A stretch of 42,287 bases of DNA from Mucilaginibacter sp. (GTDB taxonomy: Bacteria; Bacteroidota; Bacteroidia; Sphingobacteriales; Sphingobacteriaceae). The stretch spans positions 1-42,287 of the forward strand of contig JANXTT010000062.1 of assembly GCA_025352225.1 (NCBI GenBank). The letters are read 5' to 3'. The notes beneath the pieces are model-generated. The model was not told the DNA's origin. It was given only the letters and a program-made list of their open reading frames with translations, and did no database searches. This document shows, piece after piece, positions 15,819 to 25,965 of this stretch. How positions within the stretch are numbered: position 1 is the stretch's first letter; each line of letters opens with the position of its first letter. The position numbers were made by a program, and so were the translations under genes.

Positions 15819-17963
15819 ATGCAGATTGAATATACTGAAACAAACCTTTCAGGCAAAACCTTAACTATGCTCGAAAATCTACTTTTAGCGCTTAATGATT
15901 GTGTCTGGGCATATAATCTTACTAAAAAACAATATGCATTTATCAGCCCCGCTATTAATTCAATTTTAGGAGTTACAGCCAGTGAGTTTGCATCCGAAAA
16001 AGAATTATGGTTTAAAATAGCGATCCCCGAAGATCAGCAAATGATTTTAAGCGCTACTGAAAATTTAACTTCGGGCGACCGGGTGGAGTTGACCTATAGA
16101 GTTAAGGTAAACAATAAAATAAAATGGGTTTCTGAGAAAAAAACACGTTTTAAAGAAGATAAAACCCACCACGAAATTTTACTCTGTGTTATAAAAGACA
16201 TCACTGATGAAAAAGTTATAAAAGCTCATTTAAATGAGGCGTTGGGTGATTTTAGCGTTTTGTTCGAAAAAAACCCTAACCCGATGTGGATTTATGAGGT
16301 ACCCACATTAAGGATTCTCAAAGTAAACGCGGCTGCTCAGGAGAATTATGGTTATAGCGAAGAGGAGTTTTTATCTATGACGATAAGAGACATGCGGCCA
16401 AAGATTGACCTGGCGCAGTTTAATGAGTATATTTTTCGTAAAGGCTTTGCTAAAGGTGCTATAGGATATAATACGGCGGGAGTTTGGCGACACCAGAGTA
16501 AAAGCGGCGAATTAATTTATGCCGAAATAACGGGTCACGAAATTGACTATCAAAATTCATCTTGCCGGATTATAATTGCTACTAATGTAACAAGCCAGGT
16601 AGTGTACCAGGAAGAGGTTAATAAGCGTGAAAAGTTTTTTAACTCCATGATTGAATCGCAGACGAACTTTTTAATTAACCTTGACCAAAAAGGACAGTTT
16701 AAATTTGCTAACCAACGCTTTTTATCAACTTTTGGTTATAAAATGGATGAGCTTAAAGGCAAACATTTTTCATTCACGGTTATTCCGGAAGATGGGCATC
16801 TTTTTAGGGATATATTTAATAAATGCATTAAAAAGCCAGGGAAGGTTATTAATCTATTGCATCGTGAATTTGAAAAAGACGGGAAAGAACGGTTTACAGA
16901 ATGGGATATTATAGCATTAGCCGACGAACATACGCAAATAACCGATTTACAGGCCGTTGGGCGAAATGTAACCGAAAGGGTTAATATTGATGCCGCATAT
17001 AAAAGAACGGCTGAAAAATTGGATACCATTATTGAAAGTATAACAGATGCTTTTTGTGTGGTTGATTACCAGGGAAAGTTTATAAGGGTTAATTCGGCTT
17101 TTGAAAAAGTTTTTGGTTTGGAGAGAAAAAACATTCTTTCGCTATCTGTTGAAGATGTTTTTCCCGAAGTTATCGCATCAACATTTCAAACAAAATACAG
17201 AACAGCAATAGAACAACAAACGGGTGCTCAGGTAGTTGAATTTTTTAGCCGCTTAAGCCTTTGGTTTCAAATATCTTTTTTCCCTTCCTCAGAGGGCTTA
17301 ACGGTTTTTTTAAAAAATATTACCCAGCAAAAACAAACCAGCGAAGAAATTTTATTGAGCAGGAACAACCTGGAAAGTTTGATAAACAATACCGACGACA
17401 TTATATGGTCTATAAACACTGATTATACCATTATATCTTTAAATAGTGCCTTTCAGGTTATGGTTGAAAAACTAACAGGGGATATTGTTGGAGAAGGCAT
17501 GAATGTTTTTTCAGCAAGGTTTCCGTCGGAGTTTAAGAAAGAATGGAAAGGGTATTATGACCGGGCAGTTAATGGAGAAAAGTACACTACGCAAACCGAG
17601 CGTTTTGACAAGGCCTTGGGAATACAGACTTTTAGCGAGGTGAGCTTTAATCCTATCTATAATAAAAAAGGGCAAGTTGTTGGCATAGGCTGTTTTGCCC
17701 GGGATATTACCGAAAGACTAAATACAGAAAGAGCAATAATGGAGCAAAACAGAAAACTCCGGATAATTGCATCTTTAAGCTCGCATGAATTGCGCCGCCC
17801 AGTAGCTACTATTATGGGCTTAACTTATATTTTTGATTCAAACAATCCTAACAACCCGTCAAACCTGGAAATAATGACCCATTTACGAACGGCCACAATG
17901 GAGCTGGACAACGTTATCAGGCAAATTGTAGATAAAACCTTTACCTCCGATATGGAGCCTTAA
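15819..17963 (+). CDS. Multi-PAS sensor protein with DHp but no ATPase domain
   Basis: A 714-residue cytoplasmic protein without membrane helices. It appears to hold five PAS modules at about 15-130, 138-255, 262-385, 393-505 and 510-640; typical endings are VIKDITDEK, RNVTERV, LKNITQQK and FARDITERL. Then comes a DHp helix pair with SSHELRRPVATIMGL, phospho-His 656 and a second helix up to DNVIRQIVDK. The protein stops there at residue 714: no N, G1 or G2 box, so it cannot autophosphorylate alone. The stop is 3 bp from the convergent pfkA stop, and no kinase domain continues in another frame. It may be phosphorylated by another kinase or act through dimerisation. Confidence 0.92.
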   Translation: MQIEYTETNLSGKTLTMLENLLLALNDCVWAYNLTKKQYAFISPAINSILGVTASEFASEKELWFKIAIPEDQQMILSATENLTSGDRVELTYRVKVNNKIKWVSEKKTRFKEDKTHHEILLCVIKDITDEKVIKAHLNEALGDFSVLFEKNPNPMWIYEVPTLRILKVNAAAQENYGYSEEEFLSMTIRDMRPKIDLAQFNEYIFRKGFAKGAIGYNTAGVWRHQSKSGELIYAEITGHEIDYQNSSCRIIIATNVTSQVVYQEEVNKREKFFNSMIESQTNFLINLDQKGQFKFANQRFLSTFGYKMDELKGKHFSFTVIPEDGHLFRDIFNKCIKKPGKVINLLHREFEKDGKERFTEWDIIALADEHTQITDLQAVGRNVTERVNIDAAYKRTAEKLDTIIESITDAFCVVDYQGKFIRVNSAFEKVFGLERKNILSLSVEDVFPEVIASTFQTKYRTAIEQQTGAQVVEFFSRLSLWFQISFFPSSEGLTVFLKNITQQKQTSEEILLSRNNLESLINNTDDIIWSINTDYTIISLNSAFQVMVEKLTGDIVGEGMNVFSARFPSEFKKEWKGYYDRAVNGEKYTTQTERFDKALGIQTFSEVSFNPIYNKKGQVVGIGCFARDITERLNTERAIMEQNRKLRIIASLSSHELRRPVATIMGLTYIFDSNNPNNPSNLEIMTHLRTATMELDNVIRQIVDKTFTSDMEP

Positions 17964-17966
17964 TGG

Positions 17967-18944
17967 TTACAGCGACAATATTTCTACAATCTTCAATAAG
18001 TTAGGATTGATATCGGTATTATGCTTAATGGCGCTATCAAACGGTGTGTAAGTGATTTCATTATGAACCACTCCTACCATTTCATTTCTATGCCCACCCA
18101 ACAAGGCCTCAACCGCGGCTACTCCTACACGGCTTGCCAGCACCCTGTCCATACAGCTTGGCCTTCCGCCGCGCTGAATATGGCCAAGTATTGATACACG
18201 CGTATCATAGTTTGGATATTTATCTTTTACTTGCTGCGCAATTTCAAATGCTCCACCCGCTTCTTCAGCTTCGGCAACCATTACAATTTTTGACGATTTA
18301 TCTTTGCGGCCGCGTTCCAGGCGATCAAACAACGCGTTAATATTGGTTTTGGTTTCTGGTATCAGGATAGCTTCGGCACCTGCGGCAATGCCTGTACGCA
18401 ACGCGATCAGGCCAGAGTCGCGGCCCATTACTTCAACAATAAATAACCTGTCATGCGATTCTGCCGTATCTCTTATTTTATCAACGGCGTCAATCACCGT
18501 GTTAATTGCGGTATCATATCCGATTGTAAAATCAGTACCTTGTAAATCATTATCAATGGTACCTGGAAGGCCTACAATAGGGATATCATATTCCTGACCA
18601 AAAATTTTGGCTCCGGTAAAGGTGCCGTCACCTCCTATACCCACCAGAGCATCAATATTATGCTTTTTTAGTTGGCCATATGCTAATTTACGGCCTTCTG
18701 GTGTTTTAAACTGATCGCTTCGGGCTGTTTTTAAAATTGTACCTCCCCGTTGAATAATGTTTGATACAGATTTGCGATCCATGGGTACCATTTCGCCGTT
18801 AATCATTCCTTCGTAACCCCGTCTAATACCTGTAACGTTTAATTCATAATAAATTGCAGTACGTACAACTGCCCTTATGGCAGCATTCATGCCGGGTGCA
18901 TCGCCACCGGACGTAAAAACTCCTATATTTTTAATTTGGCTCAT
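17967..18944 (-). CDS. pfkA: ATP-dependent 6-phosphofructokinase
   Basis: A 325-residue glycolytic enzyme that phosphorylates fructose 6-phosphate to the 1,6-bisphosphate. Seen: [18 protein letters not shown] at the N-terminus, [12 protein letters not shown] site, [12 protein letters not shown] with the catalytic Asp, VEVMGRDSG and [12 protein letters not shown]. The Gly after GGDG- in the ATP site supports ATP rather than pyrophosphate as donor. Its first 14 bases overlap the end of the dsbD-like gene, so it is the last gene of the birA-dsbD operon. Confidence 0.97.
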   Translation of the reverse strand: MSQIKNIGVFTSGGDAPGMNAAIRAVVRTAIYYELNVTGIRRGYEGMINGEMVPMDRKSVSNIIQRGGTILKTARSDQFKTPEGRKLAYGQLKKHNIDALVGIGGDGTFTGAKIFGQEYDIPIVGLPGTIDNDLQGTDFTIGYDTAINTVIDAVDKIRDTAESHDRLFIVEVMGRDSGLIALRTGIAAGAEAILIPETKTNINALFDRLERGRKDKSSKIVMVAEAEEAGGAFEIAQQVKDKYPNYDTRVSILGHIQRGGRPSCMDRVLASRVGVAAVEALLGGHRNEMVGVVHNEITYTPFDSAIKHNTDINPNLLKIVEILSL

Positions 18945-20655
18945 TATTTTTTTTGTATGCGGATTTTCCGCTCTCTAAAAACTGAATATAATTTTCGGGA
19001 TCGTAATTAGCCCCCTGTGGCGGAACAAGCACTTTTCCCGCACTATTCACAATAACATAATATGGTTGTGAGTTAGTATTGTATTGCGTTGCCTGTACGT
19101 TGCTCCATTTTGCGCCCAAAGTTGTAATTTTTTTTCCATACTGAGATGTAGATTGTTCATTTTTTGTTAGTTCAGTTTTATCATCAACATATAGCTCAGC
19201 CATTACAAAGTCGTTTCGTAATCTTCTTAGTACTTCTGGGTTAGTCCAAACATCACTTTCCATCTTTCTGCAATTTACACAATTCCAACCTGTAAAATCT
19301 ATCAAAACAGGTTTCTGTTTGGTCTTTGATGCTTTTAAGGCCTCAGCATAATCGTAAAATGCATCAAGCCCAAGTTTATGGCTTGGGGCTCGTTTAAACA
19401 AATCTTCATATTTTTTATGCCCGGTAAAGTTGTTTGTATTTATATTAACTCCCGAATTTAGCTGGGCAGTATACAAATCAAAATCCTGAGTGGCGCTAGG
19501 AGGCAGAAATGCACTGATAGACTTTAAGGGGGCTCCCCACATACCGGGCACCATATATACTACAAATGCAAGTACAATAATGGAGAGGAATATACGCGGA
19601 ATAGAAACATGCGGCAAATCACTATCATGCGAAAATTTGATTTTACCCAATAAATACAAGCCCATCATGGCAAAAATCACTATCCACAACGCTAGGAAGA
19701 TTTCCCTGTCAAACCAATTCCAATGATAAGCCAGATCGACGTTTGACAAAAATTTTAACGCAAATGCCAGTTCCAAAAAACCAAGGACAACTTTAACGCT
19801 GTTTAGCCACCCACCAGATTTAGGCAATGATTTTAATGCAGACGGAAATAGTGCAAATAATGTAAACGGAATAGCTAAAGCTAACGAAAAACCAAACATA
19901 CCCAACACCGGGCCGAGTGCTTCACCTCTTGACGCTGCCGCTACAAGCAGACTCCCAATAATTGGACCGGTGCAACTGAATGACACCACTACAAGTGTAG
20001 CCGCCATAAAAAATATACCGGTAAGACCCCCTTTATCAGAATTTGCATCTAATTTATTGGCTAAAGAGCTCGGTAACGTAATCTCAAACGCACCTAAAAA
20101 CGATATGCCAAAAATTATAAGCAATAAAAAAAACAAAAAATTAAAAATACCATTGGTAGACAAGGCGTTAAGCGCGTCTGAACCAAAAATTAATGTGACT
20201 AAAAACCCAAGTAATACATAAATTACAATAATTGAAACCCCATATAACGCGGCTAGCGTTACCGCTTTGCTTTTGGTTCCCGCTTTTTTTGTAAAAAAAC
20301 TAACTGTAAGGGGCAGCATTGGGAATATACAAGGCATCAACAATGCTGCTAAACCTCCTGCAAATCCTGCAAAAAATATTTGCCATAAAGTTTTAGGATT
20401 TTCTTCGTTTGTTTTTATCGGTACATTACTTGCGGCCTGTTTGCTTATAACTGCTTTTTCATCCTTTAAATGTTTGTTTTTTATCAGTTTTGCGCTATCA
20501 GCAGCGGTAAGTATAGGCGTAAATTCTACATCGGTTGTCGATACTGTATCAGCTATTTTTACATGAGCCAAAACAGGTGAGGCAGTAGAAAGAACAATTA
20601 CGCACGGGATTAAACAGAGTAGCACCCGAAGTTTAATTTTCATTATGCGTGCCAT
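18931..20655 (-). CDS. dsbD: Thiol:disulfide interchange protein, DsbD beta-gamma part
   Basis: A 574-residue inner-membrane protein that carries electrons from cytoplasmic thioredoxin to the periplasm. Seen: a signal-like N-terminal helix, then a membrane domain of about eight helices from residue 90, with both transfer cysteines ([12 protein letters not shown] and [10 protein letters not shown]), and a C-terminal thioredoxin domain with active site WNCVNC at about residue 457. The alpha (DsbD N) domain is missing here and is encoded by the gene just upstream, so DsbD is split in two. MARIMKIK allows starts at 20655 or 20643; the first is kept. It overlaps pfkA by 14 bp. Confidence 0.93.
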   Translation of the reverse strand: MARIMKIKLRVLLCLIPCVIVLSTASPVLAHVKIADTVSTTDVEFTPILTAADSAKLIKNKHLKDEKAVISKQAASNVPIKTNEENPKTLWQIFFAGFAGGLAALLMPCIFPMLPLTVSFFTKKAGTKSKAVTLAALYGVSIIVIYVLLGFLVTLIFGSDALNALSTNGIFNFLFFLLLIIFGISFLGAFEITLPSSLANKLDANSDKGGLTGIFFMAATLVVVSFSCTGPIIGSLLVAAASRGEALGPVLGMFGFSLALAIPFTLFALFPSALKSLPKSGGWLNSVKVVLGFLELAFALKFLSNVDLAYHWNWFDREIFLALWIVIFAMMGLYLLGKIKFSHDSDLPHVSIPRIFLSIIVLAFVVYMVPGMWGAPLKSISAFLPPSATQDFDLYTAQLNSGVNINTNNFTGHKKYEDLFKRAPSHKLGLDAFYDYAEALKASKTKQKPVLIDFTGWNCVNCRKMESDVWTNPEVLRRLRNDFVMAELYVDDKTELTKNEQSTSQYGKKITTLGAKWSNVQATQYNTNSQPYYVIVNSAGKVLVPPQGANYDPENYIQFLESGKSAYKKNNEPN

Positions 20656-20657
20656 AT

Positions 20658-21104
20658 TTATTTAATTACCACGCTAAAATCCACATCATCAGGAGGGAGG
20701 CATTTTTGGTCGTTACAAGTCATAAATTCAATTTTGCCTTTAACAGTAGTTTGAGCCGCTTTAAGTTTAATTTTCTGTTGAAACACAACCACTTTTTCAA
20801 AATAACTGACATTCATACCGAATGATTTTTCGAATTTAGTTACCGGGGCTGGCTCAATTGTTTTACCTATAACCATGTATTGTTTAGAGGGGCTAAATGT
20901 AATACTTGTTTTAACAGGCCCCCCTGCTTTAATATTTTGCGAATAAATATGCCAGCCAGCATCAATGGTTGCTTTAATAAGCACAACGGCTTCGCCTTTA
21001 GTGGTTTTTTTAGCGGCGTAGCTCCATTTAACAGGGGTTAATATCTGCGCGTATGCGCCGCTAGTGAATATCAATACAATAATGGCAATAAAAATTCTTT
21101 TCAT
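20658..21104 (-). CDS. DsbD N-terminal (alpha) domain protein, periplasmic
   Basis: A 148-residue secreted protein with a signal peptide (residues 1-19, ending AYA-Q). The mature part matches the immunoglobulin-like DsbD alpha domain: ATIDAGWHIYSQ, the ITFSPSKQY strand, and FMTCNDQKCLPP with Cys130 and Cys135 in the place of the DsbD alpha redox pair. It should receive electrons from the membrane partner encoded 2 bp downstream and pass them to periplasmic substrates. Its ATG overlaps the birA stop by 4 bp. Confidence 0.88.
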   Translation of the reverse strand: MKRIFIAIIVLIFTSGAYAQILTPVKWSYAAKKTTKGEAVVLIKATIDAGWHIYSQNIKAGGPVKTSITFSPSKQYMVIGKTIEPAPVTKFEKSFGMNVSYFEKVVVFQQKIKLKAAQTTVKGKIEFMTCNDQKCLPPDDVDFSVVIK

Positions 21105-21889
21105 TGTTTTTCAGGATTATTTAAAAATTCTATTTCTTTTAAATTATACATGCGCAATTCATTGTTACAGCTAACTTGCAGCCGTCCGCTACGGTCAACA
21201 TCTTTAATAATGCCGCTAAAAACCTGTCCATCTGCCTTAAATTGATGCGGTTTATTAAACCAATATAATTTTTGAAGATAGAACGTTTTTAACTGATCGA
21301 AATTTTCGGCGCGTAACATTAAATACGCTGCCTCTATACTACTGCAAATTTCAACTAATAAAGCTTTTAAATCATAATCCTTTTGTAAGATTTGTTTAAT
21401 GGAAACTGCATTGGGAATAAACTGGGGAAACAATTGCTGATTAACATTTAACCCAATACCAATAACTGAGTTTTTAATTTGAGTGCCCTGCACTATATTC
21501 TCAATTAACACACCTCCTAATTTGCCGTCTTTAAAATAAATATCATTGGGCCACTTTACACATAAATCATCTGCAAGGAGTTTTTCTAAACCCTTAATAA
21601 TACCCACACTCACGGCAATTGTAAGGTCAAATTGTTGATTAAGTGGTAAAAAAACGGGTTTTAATAAAATGCTGAATGTCAAATTTTTGCCAGCTTCGCT
21701 ATGCCATTGGTTTTGTTGCTGCCCCCGGCCGGCATACTGGCTTTCTGCCATAATGACCGTACCTTCAATTAATGGCGTGGAATTTGCCAATGTTTGTTTA
21801 AGGAAATTGTTAGTTGAATCAACTTCGGTAATACTTACAAAATTTTGTCCAACAAATAATCCTGAAAATGTGTTATTTTGCAAAGTCAA
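21101..21889 (-). CDS. birA: Biotin--[acetyl-CoA-carboxylase] ligase
   Basis: A 262-residue enzyme that attaches biotin to carboxylase carrier domains through biotinyl-AMP. Seen: EVDSTNNFLK, the GRGQQQNQW biotin/AMP loop, LTFSILLKP, KWPNDIYFKDGKLGGVLIE with the catalytic Lys, and GIGLNVNQ. There is no N-terminal DNA-binding domain, so it is a class I enzyme and not a repressor. No ATG is available: TTG at 21889 or TTG at 21883 must be used, both giving a normal N-terminus. First gene of the birA-dsbD-alpha-dsbD-pfkA operon, divergent from rsfS across 40 bp. Confidence 0.93.
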   Translation of the reverse strand: MTLQNNTFSGLFVGQNFVSITEVDSTNNFLKQTLANSTPLIEGTVIMAESQYAGRGQQQNQWHSEAGKNLTFSILLKPVFLPLNQQFDLTIAVSVGIIKGLEKLLADDLCVKWPNDIYFKDGKLGGVLIENIVQGTQIKNSVIGIGLNVNQQLFPQFIPNAVSIKQILQKDYDLKALLVEICSSIEAAYLMLRAENFDQLKTFYLQKLYWFNKPHQFKADGQVFSGIIKDVDRSGRLQVSCNNELRMYNLKEIEFLNNPEKQ

Positions 21890-21929
21890 ATTAATATTAA
21901 ATCACTCAGTCCAAAACTAAATCTTTTTG

Positions 21930-22304
21930 ATGGTAAAAAGTAAAACATTAAAAGAATCCTCTTATATTTCTGAATTAGCCGTTTATGGTATCCAGGAAAA
22001 AAAAGGGAACGATATTATCCGGTTAGATCTAAGAAACATCAACAGTTCCGTATCTGATTATTTTGTAATATGCCACGCCGACTCGCCAACCCAAGTGCGG
22101 GCAATAGCTCAAAGTGTTGAAGAGGAGATTTATAAAGCAACAAAACAAGATCCATGGCGAAAAGAGGGCCATGATAATGCCGAGTGGATTTTACTGGATT
22201 ATTTTGATGTTGTGATACATATTTTCAGAACAGAAAAGCGTGAGTTTTATGGGGTTGAAGATTTGTGGGGCGATGCTGAAATTAAGTATTACAAAAGCGC
22301 GTAA
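21930..22304 (+). CDS. rsfS: Ribosome silencing factor
   Basis: A 124-residue Iojap/RsfS protein that binds L14 and blocks subunit joining when nutrients are short. Seen: DYFVICHADSPTQVRAIA, DPWRKEGHDNAEWILLDYFDVVIHIF and REFYGVEDLWGDAE, split by short gaps, all family hallmarks. The ATG at 21930 is preferred over a TTG one codon earlier. It precedes ftsH by 62 bp on the same strand, an order seen in related genomes. Confidence 0.95.
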   Translation: MVKSKTLKESSYISELAVYGIQEKKGNDIIRLDLRNINSSVSDYFVICHADSPTQVRAIAQSVEEEIYKATKQDPWRKEGHDNAEWILLDYFDVVIHIFRTEKREFYGVEDLWGDAEIKYYKSA

Positions 22305-22366
22305 CAATAAAACCCGGTACTGTACAGTTAAAAGAATTCAATACATTAAGTTTGAGCTTGTATAAA

Positions 22367-24454
22367 ATGAAAGATATTAAATCTGATAAAAAACCTTCGA
22401 TAAGAAGAAATCCCAATAAAAAGTTAAGCCCTAAAGCTCCTAAATTTAATATCACATGGATATATGCCATTGTGGTATTTGCAATATTGGCAGGCTCTAT
22501 GTTTTTAGGGACAAGTAGTGCTAAGCTAATTAGCTGGCAAAGGTTTTCGAGCCAAATGCTCGAAAATCGAGATGTCGATCATATTGACGCCTATAAAAGT
22601 GGCGATTTGGTGTATGCTGATGTGTACATTAAACAAAAAAGCCTAAAAAAATCATTATATAACGACTCCCAGCAAAATGGAAATTTTAATCTCAATAGTA
22701 CTAGTCCGCAATATTATTTTTCGGATGGAACCTTTGATAATTTAACACAACGAATCAACGCTGTTGAAAAGGATCTTCCTAAAAATCAAAAAACACCCAT
22801 CAATTTCATATCACACGAAAGTATTTGGAGCAACGTGTTTATGCAAACTATACTTATGATTGTTGTTTTTGTTGGTTTGTGGCTATTCATTATGCGACGC
22901 ATGTCGGGCGGATCTGGTGGTGGCCCGGGTGGACAAATATTTAATATTGGCAAATCAAAAGCGACTCTCTTTGATAAAGAGGCTCAGGTATCGGTAACGT
23001 TTAATGATGTTGCTGGTTTGGAAGAGGCCAAATATGAGGTAATGGAAATTGTTGATTTTCTAAAAAACCCTAAAAAATATACTAATCTGGGTGGTAAAAT
23101 ACCAAAAGGCGCGCTGCTTGTTGGATCGCCAGGCACAGGTAAAACACTATTGGCTAAAGCTGTAGCTGGCGAGGCACAGGTGCCTTTTTTCTCACTTTCG
23201 GGATCTGATTTTGTTGAGATGTTTGTTGGTGTGGGTGCTTCGCGTGTTCGGGATCTGTTTCGTCAGGCAAAAGATAAGGCACCATGTATCATATTTATCG
23301 ATGAAATTGACGCGATTGGCCGCGCCCGTGGTAAAAATAATATGGTAGGCGGAAATGATGAACGTGAAAACACTTTAAATCAACTGCTGGTAGAAATGGA
23401 TGGTTTTGGTACAGACTCTGGAATTATTATTCTGGCTGCCACTAACCGCCCTGATGTGCTTGACTCCGCATTGTTGCGCCCCGGCCGTTTTGACAGGCAG
23501 ATATCTATTGATAAACCAGATTTAATTGGCCGGGAACAAATATTTAAAGTTCACCTGGGCCCTGTTAAAACTTCAGATGAGGTAGATGCCAAAAAGCTTT
23601 CGGCACAAACACCAGGTTTTGCCGGTGCAGAAATTGCCAATGTTTGTAACGAAGCGGCTTTAATTGCCGCGCGTAAGGATAAGGAAGCTGTAGATATGCA
23701 GGATTTTCAGGATGCGATTGACCGTGTTATTGGTGGCCTGGAAAAGAAGAACAAAATTATATCGCCAGAAGAAAAGCGTATAGTTGCCTACCACGAAGCC
23801 GGGCATGCAATTGCTGGCTGGTTTTTAGAACATGCTGACCCATTGGTTAAAGTTTCTATAGTGCCCCGGGGAGTTGCGGCATTAGGATATGCCCAGTATT
23901 TACCTAAAGAACAATTTTTATATACAACCGAACAGCTGCTGGACGAAATGAGTGTATCAATGGGTGGCCGTGTTGCCGAGGACATTGTATTCGGTAAAAT
24001 ATCAACAGGTGCATTAAGTGATTTAGAAAGAATTACCAAACTTGCTTATGCCATGACAAAGATTTATGGCATGAATGGTAATGTAGGGAATGTTTCATTT
24101 TACGATCCACAGGGAGAGTATCAGTTTAACAAGCCTTACTCTGACACAACTGCCGAAATGATAGATAATGAAGTTAGGAAATTGGTTGATAGTGTTTATC
24201 AAAGCACAAAAGTATTGTTAATTGAAAAACGCGATGGTTTAGAAAAATTAGCTGCTAAACTATTGGAGAAAGAAGTGCTGTTTCAGTCTGACCTTGAAGA
24301 GATTTTAGGCAAGCGCCCGTTTGATGAACGTACTACCTATGATAAATTTGTTAACGGTGAGGCTGCATTAAATCCGGGGGTAGATAATAATGCCATTCCA
24401 AAGGAGGTAATAAACCCTTCGCTGGATATAGATGCAAGTGCTTCGGTACTTTAA
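22367..24454 (+). CDS. ftsH: ATP-dependent zinc metalloprotease FtsH
   Basis: A 695-residue membrane-bound AAA+ protease that degrades damaged membrane proteins and regulators. Seen: two membrane helices (about 32-52 and 165-185) around a periplasmic domain, a Gly-rich linker ([11 protein letters not shown]), Walker A GSPGTGKT at 253-260, Walker [12 protein letters not shown], the second region of homology [19 protein letters not shown], and the zinc site HEAGH at 476-480. Walker A has Ser where GPPGTGKT is usual. ATG 22367 is chosen; a TTG five codons earlier also keeps the frame. A strong terminator follows. Confidence 0.98.
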   Translation: MKDIKSDKKPSIRRNPNKKLSPKAPKFNITWIYAIVVFAILAGSMFLGTSSAKLISWQRFSSQMLENRDVDHIDAYKSGDLVYADVYIKQKSLKKSLYNDSQQNGNFNLNSTSPQYYFSDGTFDNLTQRINAVEKDLPKNQKTPINFISHESIWSNVFMQTILMIVVFVGLWLFIMRRMSGGSGGGPGGQIFNIGKSKATLFDKEAQVSVTFNDVAGLEEAKYEVMEIVDFLKNPKKYTNLGGKIPKGALLVGSPGTGKTLLAKAVAGEAQVPFFSLSGSDFVEMFVGVGASRVRDLFRQAKDKAPCIIFIDEIDAIGRARGKNNMVGGNDERENTLNQLLVEMDGFGTDSGIIILAATNRPDVLDSALLRPGRFDRQISIDKPDLIGREQIFKVHLGPVKTSDEVDAKKLSAQTPGFAGAEIANVCNEAALIAARKDKEAVDMQDFQDAIDRVIGGLEKKNKIISPEEKRIVAYHEAGHAIAGWFLEHADPLVKVSIVPRGVAALGYAQYLPKEQFLYTTEQLLDEMSVSMGGRVAEDIVFGKISTGALSDLERITKLAYAMTKIYGMNGNVGNVSFYDPQGEYQFNKPYSDTTAEMIDNEVRKLVDSVYQSTKVLLIEKRDGLEKLAAKLLEKEVLFQSDLEEILGKRPFDERTTYDKFVNGEAALNPGVDNNAIPKEVINPSLDIDASASVL

Positions 24455-24461
24455 TAAGAAG

Positions 24462-24500
24462 CATAAAAAAGCCACTATAAAACATAGTGGCTTTTTTATG
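24462..24500. terminator. Intrinsic terminator after ftsH
   Basis: CATAAAAAAGCCACTAT (24462-24478) and ATAGTGGCTTTTTTATG (24484-24500) form a perfect 17-bp stem with loop AAAAC and a T6 tract, 7 bp after the ftsH stop. Confidence 0.93.
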
Positions 24501-24577
24501 GAATAATTTTCACATCTGTTATAACTTTACCTGTACAATTTTTAGCATATTTGTTATTTGGTGATATAATGAGGTAA

Positions 24578-25216
24578 ATGAAGGATAAAACTACAAGCAA
24601 AGAACAGTTGCTAAAAAAGATACGCAAGGCTTTGTTAGAGCGCCGAGATAATCCTTACCCTAACCTTGAAGACCTGCCTTTGTATGCCACTACTGCAGAA
24701 ATACCTGAAGTGCTCTTTGCAGAGCAATTTACTGCCGTTGCCGGTCAGTTTGTTTTTTGTGAAGATAATATCCAATTTATTGAGAGCCTGTTATCATTGG
24801 CCGAAGAACGTAAGTGGCGCAAAATATACTGTTGGGAACCCGCCTTACAGGAGATTTTAAAGCAATATGAATACCCTTATTTTGAAACCGATAAAGACTT
24901 TGAGCAAGCCGAAGTAGGTTTTACACTATGCGAGGCTTTAATTGCCCGCAATGGCAGCATTTTAGTGTCAAATGGCGGGGCAGCCGGACGGCGTTTAAGC
25001 ATATATCCCAATGTGCATATTGTACTTGCCTACACATCGCAATTGGTTATGGACCTGAAGGATGGCTTTAAGCTTTTAAAATACAGATACGGAAATCAAT
25101 TACCCTCTTTAATAACTACCATTACAGGCCCCAGCCGCACTGCAGATATTGAAAAAACATTGGTTTTAGGTGCTCACGGACCAAAAGAACTGTTTGTTTT
25201 TTTGTTGGATGGCTAA
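24578..25216 (+). CDS. LUD domain-containing protein (LutC/YkgG-like)
   Basis: A 212-residue cytoplasmic protein of the LUD family, whose LutC members belong to the iron-sulfur lactate oxidase. Seen: KKIRKALLERRDNPYP at the N-terminus, IARNGSILVSNG and the C-terminal ITGPSRTADIEKTLVLGAHGPKEL, the best-conserved block. lutA and lutB are not present, so a lactate role is doubtful here. In Bacteroidota a lone LUD gene after ftsH is common. It has its own region downstream of the ftsH terminator and ends 9 bp from the convergent PPTase gene. Confidence 0.88.
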   Translation: MKDKTTSKEQLLKKIRKALLERRDNPYPNLEDLPLYATTAEIPEVLFAEQFTAVAGQFVFCEDNIQFIESLLSLAEERKWRKIYCWEPALQEILKQYEYPYFETDKDFEQAEVGFTLCEALIARNGSILVSNGGAAGRRLSIYPNVHIVLAYTSQLVMDLKDGFKLLKYRYGNQLPSLITTITGPSRTADIEKTLVLGAHGPKELFVFLLDG

Positions 25217-25225
25217 TTTATTGAA

Positions 25226-25957
25226 CTAATTACTCCAAAATAAACAGGGGTTTGATTGGGAGGCAACGCTTGCAGTATGGTGTTCATCAATTTTGAAGCT
25301 GCTTACAGACCAATTTTTCCCAGAGCCGATGACGTTGCTTTCAATTTGGTGAAACCCGTCTAAACAAGGTATTAAGGGTAAGTTATCATCGATGCCCTTT
25401 GCTGTTGCTTTAAGTAAGGCTTCTTTACGTGTCCATAATCTGTAAAAAAAATTAACAGGAGAGTCTGATCGCTGCACATAATTAATTTCAGGGCTACTAA
25501 AAGTAAGGGGCAAAACATCAATATAAGGAAACCCAGTATCTACATGTTCCACATCTACCCCAATTTCTGATAAAGCTATAGCAATCAAAATGCAGTTACC
25601 CGAATGGGAAACATTATAATACAACCCTGATGTATTGTTTTTTATAAATGGTTTTTTGTTTTCGCCAATTTCAAACATCACTTTTTCAGGTGCTTGATCC
25701 AGATACTTTCCTAATAAAATTTTGAGATAACCCCGGCTGATGATAAAACGATGCTTATCTTTTTCGTGATAATAACGATTAGCCCTGCTATGTTCTTCGG
25801 TATTAAGCAGGGGCCATAAATCATCTATAAAAGGTACATGGCTATTGATTTTGATGCTCCATATATCGGCTGTATTATTGAGCTTATAACGGCATTGGTC
25901 GGCATTATTCCAGCTTATAGTATCAATGTGGTTAATTTGAACTACGGGGTTATTCAT
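25226..25957 (-). CDS. 4'-phosphopantetheinyl transferase (Sfp type)
   Basis: A 243-residue enzyme that moves phosphopantetheine from CoA to a Ser of an acyl or peptidyl carrier protein. Seen: YYNVSHSGNCILIAI, the Mg-binding IGVDVEHVDTG with Asp135 and Glu137, and FYRLWTRKEALLKATAKGI with Trp175, Lys178, Glu179 and Lys183. The size is that of Sfp/Gsp enzymes, not AcpS. The frame is open to 26038, but ATG 25957 avoids a 73-bp overlap and lies 8 bp after the previous stop. Last gene of the five-gene sugar operon. No carrier protein is encoded in the window. Confidence 0.93.
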   Translation of the reverse strand: MNNPVVQINHIDTISWNNADQCRYKLNNTADIWSIKINSHVPFIDDLWPLLNTEEHSRANRYYHEKDKHRFIISRGYLKILLGKYLDQAPEKVMFEIGENKKPFIKNNTSGLYYNVSHSGNCILIAIALSEIGVDVEHVDTGFPYIDVLPLTFSSPEINYVQRSDSPVNFFYRLWTRKEALLKATAKGIDDNLPLIPCLDGFHQIESNVIGSGKNWSVSSFKIDEHHTASVASQSNPCLFWSN

Positions 25958-25965
25958 CAGGTTTA

